In this document: positions 59,535 through 64,000 of the stretch, piece by piece
How positions within the stretch are numbered: the stretch's first letter is position 1
How the letters are laid out: each line of letters starts with the position of its first letter
NCBI RefSeq assembly: GCF_014844095.1
Contig: NZ_CP062163.1
Coordinates: 3,505,501 to 3,569,500 of the forward strand
Length of the DNA stretch: 64,000 bases
Reading direction: 5' to 3'
DNA from: Brevibacillus sp. JNUCC-41
GTDB lineage: Bacteria; Bacillota; Bacilli; Bacillales; DSM-1321
Made by a program: the position numbers and the translations under genes
The notes under the pieces: model-generated
What the model was told of the DNA's origin: nothing
Databases searched by the model: none
Seen by the model: only the letters and a program-made list of their open reading frames with translations

Positions 59535-60387
59535 AGAGTTTCGGAATGATGTAAAACCTAACTGGTGTCCTGGTTGCGGGGATTTCTCCGTTCAGGCTGC
59601 CATGCAGCGTGCGGCAGCCAATGTAGGATTGGAGCCGGAGAATTTGGCCGTTGTTTCCGGTATCGGCTGTTCAGGTCGTATATCGGGTTACATCAAGTCC
59701 TATGGTTTCCATGGCATCCATGGCCGCTCACTGCCAATTGCCCAAGGAGTAAAAATGGCCAACCGTGAATTGACCGTTATAGCTTCAGGCGGTGACGGAG
59801 ATGGTTTTGCTATCGGGATGGGACACACCATCCATGCGATTCGCCGTAATATCGACATTACGTATATAGTCATGGATAACCAAATTTATGGATTGACAAA
59901 AGGCCAGACTTCTCCTAGGTCCGCTGCTGGATTTAAAACTAAATCCACACCAGAAGGATCAATAGAACAAGCTGTTTCACCTATGGAATTAGCATTGTCA
60001 GCTGGTGCTACGTTTGTCGCCCAAAGCTTTTCCACTGACTTGAAAGACCTGACGGCAATCATTGAAGCAGGGATAAACCACAAAGGGTTCTCCTTTATCA
60101 ATGTTTTCTCTCCTTGCGTAACATATAATAAGATCAATACGTATGATTGGTTTAAACAAAACTTAACTAAATTGAACACGATAGAAGGCTATGATTCATC
60201 AAATAAAGAACAGGCCATGCAGACTTTGATGCAACATGACAGCCTTGTGACAGGGATTATTTATCAAGACTCTTCACGCCCTTCGTACCAGGAATTAGTG
60301 CCAGGGTATGCTGAAAAAGCGTTGAATAAATCAGAGCTGACACTGGATCAACAACACTTTGATAAGCTTGTTGCTGAATTTATGTAA
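59521..60387 (+). CDS. korB: 2-oxoacid:acceptor oxidoreductase, beta subunit
   Basis: TPP- and iron-sulphur-binding partner of KorA. The 288-residue product has CPGCGDF (Cys16, Cys19), a further cysteine in SGIGCSGRI, the TPP motif GGDGDGFAIGMGHTIHAIRRN and NQIYGLTKGQTSPRS. ATG 59521 lies about 10 nt after AAGGAG and overlaps the korA stop by 14 bases. No ferredoxin-like delta subunit is encoded nearby, the usual two-subunit Bacillus form. Confidence 0.95.
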   Translation: MATFKEFRNDVKPNWCPGCGDFSVQAAMQRAAANVGLEPENLAVVSGIGCSGRISGYIKSYGFHGIHGRSLPIAQGVKMANRELTVIASGGDGDGFAIGMGHTIHAIRRNIDITYIVMDNQIYGLTKGQTSPRSAAGFKTKSTPEGSIEQAVSPMELALSAGATFVAQSFSTDLKDLTAIIEAGINHKGFSFINVFSPCVTYNKINTYDWFKQNLTKLNTIEGYDSSNKEQAMQTLMQHDSLVTGIIYQDSSRPSYQELVPGYAEKALNKSELTLDQQHFDKLVAEFM

Positions 60388-60393
60388 AAAGTT

Positions 60394-60430
60394 AAAAGGT
60401 TCACCCCTTAATATGGGGTGAACCTTTTTT
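60394..60430 (+). terminator. Intrinsic terminator after korB
   Basis: AAAAGGTTCACCCC (60394-60407) pairs with GGGGTGAACCTTTT (60415-60428), then T. The flanking A and T runs suit both directions, including the minus-strand gene beyond. Confidence 0.9.
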
Positions 60431-60528
60431 GTGGTTAATTATCAGGCTCTCCAGTAGATGTGCCACATGCTAGAAGACTTTCGACTGGCTTAGCTTAACA
60501 ACCGTTGTTGCATCCGCCGAAGTTACGG

Positions 60529-60924
60529 TTAAAAGAAGCAACCGCCACCGCAACGGCCACCGCAACGGCCACCGAAACCGCCACAGAAACCGCCACCGAA
60601 ACCGAAGCAACAACGATTCCTTCTTCTACAACAACAACGTTCATTGTCGTGATGATGATGATGATGATGGTGACGATCGCGGTCACGATCCCGGTCCCGA
60701 TCGCGGTCCCGATCGCAGTCCCGATCGCGGTCTCGATCGCGGTCCCGATCGCAGTCCCGATCGCGGTCTCGATCGCGGTCCCGATCCCGGTCCCGGTCCC
60801 GATCCCGATCGCGGTCATGGTCGCGTCTATTACAGCCCCTCACCGCACGACAAAAATCGTTTGCGATTCTGTCGTTATTATTGCGGTTATCATGATGATC
60901 ATGATTTTTGCTTTCACATGACAT
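60529..60924 (-). CDS. Low-complexity RD-repeat, His- and Cys-rich protein, spore-coat-like N terminus
   Basis: The 131-residue product reads, in order: a polar N terminus (1-33) starting MSCESKNHDHHDNRNNNDRIANDFCRAV; about 25 Arg-Asp dipeptides (about 34-84); eight His (85-92); and a Cys/Gly/Arg tail (93-131) with nine Cys. Upstream on the complement AAGGAGTG lies 8 nt before the ATG. The first 30 residues resemble CotY/CotZ/ExsY-type coat proteins (MSC, then His-rich, then CRAV); their folded domain is missing. Cross-linking in the spore coat is a guess. The opposite-strand and other-frame ORFs here are repeat artefacts. Confidence 0.7.
   Translation of the reverse strand: MSCESKNHDHHDNRNNNDRIANDFCRAVRGCNRRDHDRDRDRDRDRDRDRDRDRDRDCDRDRDRDRDRDCDRDRDRDRDRDRDRHHHHHHHHDNERCCCRRRNRCCFGFGGGFCGGFGGRCGGRCGGGCFF
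60673..60828 (-). repeat. 12-nt tandem repeat encoding Arg-Asp dipeptides
   Basis: Tandem copies of GATCGCGGTCCC-like 12-mers with C/T and G/A changes run through the gene above. Third-base changes mostly keep Arg-Asp, with two Arg-to-Cys changes. Confidence 0.8.
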
Positions 60925-61143
60925 ATAAGTCACTCCTTCATAATTTTTGTTTGTACAAGATATCTTATTCAAGAGCGGACAGGATGCTATAGAAACATGA
61001 CCCATTTAACGAAAATGTACGAATGCCCTAAAAATCACCATTATTAATGTGAAAAGCGATTATGGTATTTTTGTGACGGATTTTTCATATATTTACATAT
61101 TAAGGAATATGAAGAGGGCAGCCCTATTTCAGGGGGAATGTAC

Positions 61144-62187
61144 ATGTTGAGAGGTAAAATGAAAGCCGTCGTCAAACACCACCGAGGTTATGGGGCACAG
61201 TTACAAGTTGTCGATATACCGGATATTCGTGATGACGAGGTCTTGATTCGGGTGAAAATGACCTCGATCTGCGGAACGGATATTCATATCTTCACCTGGG
61301 ATGAATGGTCACGGGGAAGAGTGAGTCCACCATACGTATTTGGGCACGAATTTGCTGGGGAAGTAATCGAGACAGGAGCAAGGGTCAGCAATGTTTCAGT
61401 TGGTGATTATGTATCTGCAGAAACACATATCGTTTGCGGAACATGCAGGCAGTGTTTAATGGGTCAATTCCATATTTGTAAAAAAACAAACATTATCGGT
61501 GTTGATAAACAAGGATGCTTTGCAGAGTATATAGCTCTGCCAGCCAAAAATTTATGGAAAAATCCAAGTGATATGCCACTCGATATAGCTACCATCCAAG
61601 AACCGATGGGTAATGCAGTCCATTCAGTGCTAGCTGGCGAGGTGCTGGGTAAAACGGTGGCAATAATCGGTTGTGGTCCAATTGGACTTATGGCGATTGC
61701 TGTTGCAAAGGCTGCGGGAGCTGATAAAGTAATCGCTCTAGATATTAATGATTATCGACTTCAGCTTGCCAAAAAGATGGGTGCGACAGACATCATTCAT
61801 TCAATTAAACAGGATCCATTGGAAATCACGAAAGGCCTCACAAGTGCGGATGGGGTGGATGTTGTTTGCGAAATGAGCGGTAATCCTGCAGCTATCCAAC
61901 AAGGGTTTAAGATGGCTACGAATGGTGGAAGAATATCAATACTAAGTCTGCCTTCTAAGCCCGTCACGCTTAATATAACGGAGGATATTGTATTCAAGGG
62001 CCTTACTGTCCAAGGGATAACCGGAAGGAAGATGTTTTCAACCTGGCAACAGGTTTCAAGTCTGCTTGAAAGTGGCAAGGTTGATGTAAAACCGATGATT
62101 ACCCACCGTTTTTCACTAAGCGATTTTGAAAAGGGATTTGAATTGATGACCAAAGGTCAGTGTGGTAAGGTTCTTCTGATACCTTAA
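61144..62187 (+). CDS. tdh: L-threonine 3-dehydrogenase (zinc-type)
   Basis: Oxidises threonine to 2-amino-3-ketobutyrate with NAD. The 347-residue medium-chain dehydrogenase has the catalytic zinc motif SICGTDIHI, GHEFAGEV, the structural zinc cysteines CGTCRQCLMGQFHIC, and the cofactor motif IGCGPIGLMAIA. ATG 61144 has AGGGGGA 7 nt upstream; the ATG at 61138 is only 1 nt from that site. Its usual partner kbl is absent here. A related polyol dehydrogenase role cannot be excluded. Confidence 0.88.
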   Translation: MLRGKMKAVVKHHRGYGAQLQVVDIPDIRDDEVLIRVKMTSICGTDIHIFTWDEWSRGRVSPPYVFGHEFAGEVIETGARVSNVSVGDYVSAETHIVCGTCRQCLMGQFHICKKTNIIGVDKQGCFAEYIALPAKNLWKNPSDMPLDIATIQEPMGNAVHSVLAGEVLGKTVAIIGCGPIGLMAIAVAKAAGADKVIALDINDYRLQLAKKMGATDIIHSIKQDPLEITKGLTSADGVDVVCEMSGNPAAIQQGFKMATNGGRISILSLPSKPVTLNITEDIVFKGLTVQGITGRKMFSTWQQVSSLLESGKVDVKPMITHRFSLSDFEKGFELMTKGQCGKVLLIP

Positions 62188-62202
62188 AGAGTGAGAAGGT
62201 TT

Positions 62203-62817
62203 ACGAGTAAAACGCCCAAACTCACGAGTAAAGTGGTCAAACTCACGAGTAAAGCGGTCAAACTCACGAGTAAAACGCCCAAACTCACGAGTAAAGTGGT
62301 CAAATTCACGAGTAAAGTGCCCAAAACACGAGTAAAGTGCCCAAACTCACGAGTAAAGCGGTCAAATTCACGAGTAAAACGCCCAAACTCACGAGTAAAG
62401 CGGTCAAACTCAGGAGTAAAGTCCCCAAAACACGAGTAAAGTGCCCAAAACACGAGTAAAGTGCCCAAACTCACGAGTAAAACGCCCAAATTCACGAGTA
62501 AAGCGGTCAAATTCACGAGTAAAGTGCCCAAAACACGAGTAAAGCGCCCAAAACACGAGTAAAGTGCCCAAACTCACGAGTAAAGCGGTCAAACTCACGA
62601 GTAAAGCGGTCAAATTCACGAGTAAAACGCCCAAACTCACGAGTAAAGCGGTCAAACTCAGGAGTAAAGTCCCCAAAACACGAGTAAAGTGCCCAAACTC
62701 ACGAGTAAAGTGGTCAAACTCACGAGTAAAACGCCCAAACTCACGAGTAAAGCGGTCAAATTCACGAATAAAGTGCCCAAAACACGAGTAAAGCGGTCAA
62801 ACTCACGAGTAAAGTGC
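62203..62817. repeat. Minisatellite: 29 full and one partial 20/21-nt units
   Basis: Each unit is ACGAGTAAA, a variable six-base block (GCGGTC, ACGCCC, GTGGTC, GTGCCC, GCGCCC or GTCCCC), then AAACTC, AAATTC (21-nt units) or AAAAC (20-nt units). Units differ only at these places. Mixing of 20- and 21-nt units shifts the reading frame, so the long ORFs on both strands are not constrained coding sequence. It starts 15 nt after tdh. Confidence 0.95.
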
Positions 62818-62856
62818 ATGGTCTGCATTTGAAATAGCTGTGAAGGAATAGTAAGA

Positions 62857-62900
62857 AGGGGCTAAGTTCGTTAGAATATGCGAATCGGGTCTCTTTTTTT
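62857..62900 (+). terminator. Terminator downstream of the repeat array
   Basis: AGGGGCT..GTTCG (62857-62870) pairs with CGAAT..GGGTCTCT (62881-62894) with several G-T pairs and a mismatch, followed by seven T. Confidence 0.65.
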
Positions 62901-63131
62901 AGTTCACAATTACCTTATTTATGAAAAATTTCTTACAATTGAAGAAGCCACGACAGAATGATTGTTTCTTGCTGTTAAAAGCTTTATACTATAATAATGT
63001 GGATATATCACACTTAATAGCTAATATTTACTGGTAATTCTTAAAAAGGAATCCGTATAAAACCATTTGAAGATAGGTCTTGAAATAGTTGGTGAAAGAA
63101 ATAAACTAACTATTTTGAAAGGAGATTAACC
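62901..63131 (+). promoter_or_regulatory. miaB upstream region with TATAAT
   Basis: AT-rich, with a perfect TATAAT at 62990-62995 and TTGCTG (62969-62974) 15 nt upstream. A promoter for miaB in this stretch is likely, although the spacing is short. Nothing else is recognised. Confidence 0.35.
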
Positions 63132-64000
63132 ATGAACGAGAAACAACGATTAGAATCACAACAAGTACAGGCTGAGAATCCAGCGGACAAAAAATCCGAA
63201 AAGGACTTCAGTAAGTACTTCCAAGCCGTTTATATTCCGCCTTCCTTAAAAGATGCGAAAAAGCGAGGAAAAGAAGAAGTAGAATATCATGATGACTTTG
63301 CAATTCCTGAAGGTTTCCGTGGAATGGGAGAAGGTAAAAAGTTTTACATCCGTACTTATGGCTGTCAAATGAACGAACATGATACAGAAGTCATGGCGGG
63401 CATCTTTATGGCACTTGGTTATCAGCCGACAGACACGGTGGATGATGCTAACGTCATTTTACTTAACACTTGTGCGATTCGGGAAGGCGCAGAGAATAAA
63501 GTGTTCGGTGAATTGGGGCATTTAAAATCATTGAAATTGGAAAAGCCGGATCTACTGCTTGGGGTTTGCGGTTGTATGTCACAAGAGGAGTCAGTTGTAA
63601 AGCGGATTCTAGAGAAGCACCATTTTGTTGATATGATTTTCGGAACGCATAATATCCACCGGCTGCCGCAAATTCTTAATGAAGCTTATCTTTCCAAGGA
63701 AATGGTCATTGAGGTTTGGTCCAAAGAAGGTGATGTAATCGAGAACCTTCCGAAAGTGCGTAAAGGAAAAACGAAGGCATGGGTCAATATCATGTATGGC
63801 TGCGATAAGTTTTGCACTTACTGCATCGTACCTTACACAAGAGGGAAAGAAAGAAGCCGCAGACCAGGAGATATCATCCAAGAAGTCCGTCATTTAGCGG
63901 CACAGGGTTACAAGGAAATAACCCTGCTTGGACAGAATGTGAATGCTTACGGTAAAGATTTTACGGATATCGAATATCGTTTCGGCGATTTGATGGATGA
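63132..64000 (+). CDS. miaB: tRNA-2-methylthio-N6-dimethylallyladenosine synthase (5' part)
   Basis: Radical-SAM methylthiotransferase acting on A37 of tRNAs. The gene is open to the window end (289 residues seen). The N-terminal UPF0004 domain has cluster cysteines Cys78 ([10 protein letters not shown]), Cys114 ([12 protein letters not shown]) and Cys148 (GCMSQ). The radical-SAM motif CDKFCTYC has Cys224, Cys228 and Cys231. The leading 65-residue charged extension is typical of Bacillus MiaB. ATG 63132 follows AAAGGAGA. Confidence 0.96.
   Translation, partial: MNEKQRLESQQVQAENPADKKSEKDFSKYFQAVYIPPSLKDAKKRGKEEVEYHDDFAIPEGFRGMGEGKKFYIRTYGCQMNEHDTEVMAGIFMALGYQPTDTVDDANVILLNTCAIREGAENKVFGELGHLKSLKLEKPDLLLGVCGCMSQEESVVKRILEKHHFVDMIFGTHNIHRLPQILNEAYLSKEMVIEVWSKEGDVIENLPKVRKGKTKAWVNIMYGCDKFCTYCIVPYTRGKERSRRPGDIIQEVRHLAAQGYKEITLLGQNVNAYGKDFTDIEYRFGDLMD

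Noticed and set aside
60495-60921. Plus-strand and alternative minus-strand ORFs (Thr-Ala/Ile-Gly repeats) over the RD-repeat gene
   Set aside because: They are other-frame readings of the same 12-nt repeat and lack ribosome sites; the RD/Cys frame has AAGGAGTG and a sensible start.
62184-62676. Long ORFs on both strands in the tandem array (LLVSL/FTREF repeats)
   Set aside because: They arise because the 21-nt unit lacks stop codons in several frames. The 20-nt units change frame repeatedly, and no ribosome site or family similarity supports translation.
62203-62817. CRISPR array
   Set aside because: There are no unique spacers; the unit itself is 20-21 nt and directly tandem, and no cas genes are present.

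Overview
The window is a chromosomal core segment of a spore-forming, low-GC Gram-positive bacterium of the Bacillaceae. Gene order closely follows the rpsB-to-miaB region of Bacillus subtilis, and the sporulation genes (dpaA/dpaB, spoIIIE, spoVS) confirm an endospore former. Several features differ from B. subtilis: a nup-type nucleoside transporter inserted after ymfC, a korAB pair after spoVS, a stand-alone tdh without kbl, and a 21-nt minisatellite. A Peribacillus-like relative is my best guess; this is inference from gene content, not a search result.

Layout. 1-4.8 kb: end of rpsB, tsf, pyrH, frr, uppS, cdsA (translation, UMP kinase, isoprenoid carrier and phospholipid precursors). 4.9-13.8 kb: dxr, rseP, proS, polC. 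13.9-19.1 kb: the rimP-nusA-ylxR-ylxQ-infB-ylxP-rbfA operon. 19.2-26.8 kb: truB, ribF, rpsO, pnp, ylxY, an M16 peptidase, ymxH. 27-32 kb: dipicolinate synthase dpaAB with asd, dapG and dapA, which feed the same diaminopimelate/dipicolinate pathway. 32.3-38 kb: rnjB, tepA, ylzJ, spoIIIE and a convergent small gene. 38.2-44 kb: a GntR regulator and a four-gene BMP-type nucleoside ABC transporter. 44.2-53.2 kb: ymfF-ymfH-ymfI (linked to EF-P modification), ymfJ, ymfK, rodZ, pgsA, cinA, recA. 53.5-57.6 kb: rny, ymdB, spoVS, an M19 dipeptidase. 57.7-64 kb: korAB, a minus-strand low-complexity Cys/Arg-Asp-rich protein resembling spore coat proteins at its N terminus, tdh, a 29.7-copy 20/21-nt tandem array, and the start of miaB.

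Regulation that can be read from the sequence: a near-consensus LexA box before recA; a CodY-like box and a CcpA cre-like site in the promoter of the nucleoside transporter; a perfect dyad before the GntR gene (probable autoregulation); a cre-like site before korA together with a 13-codon leader ORF overlapping the korA start; a three-way-junction-like S15 leader before rpsO; and about 30 intrinsic terminators. Most of the window is ordinary, highly conserved core genome. The parts that merit a second look are the 60.5-62.8 kb region (coat-like repeat protein and minisatellite) and the regulatory sites before nup and kor.
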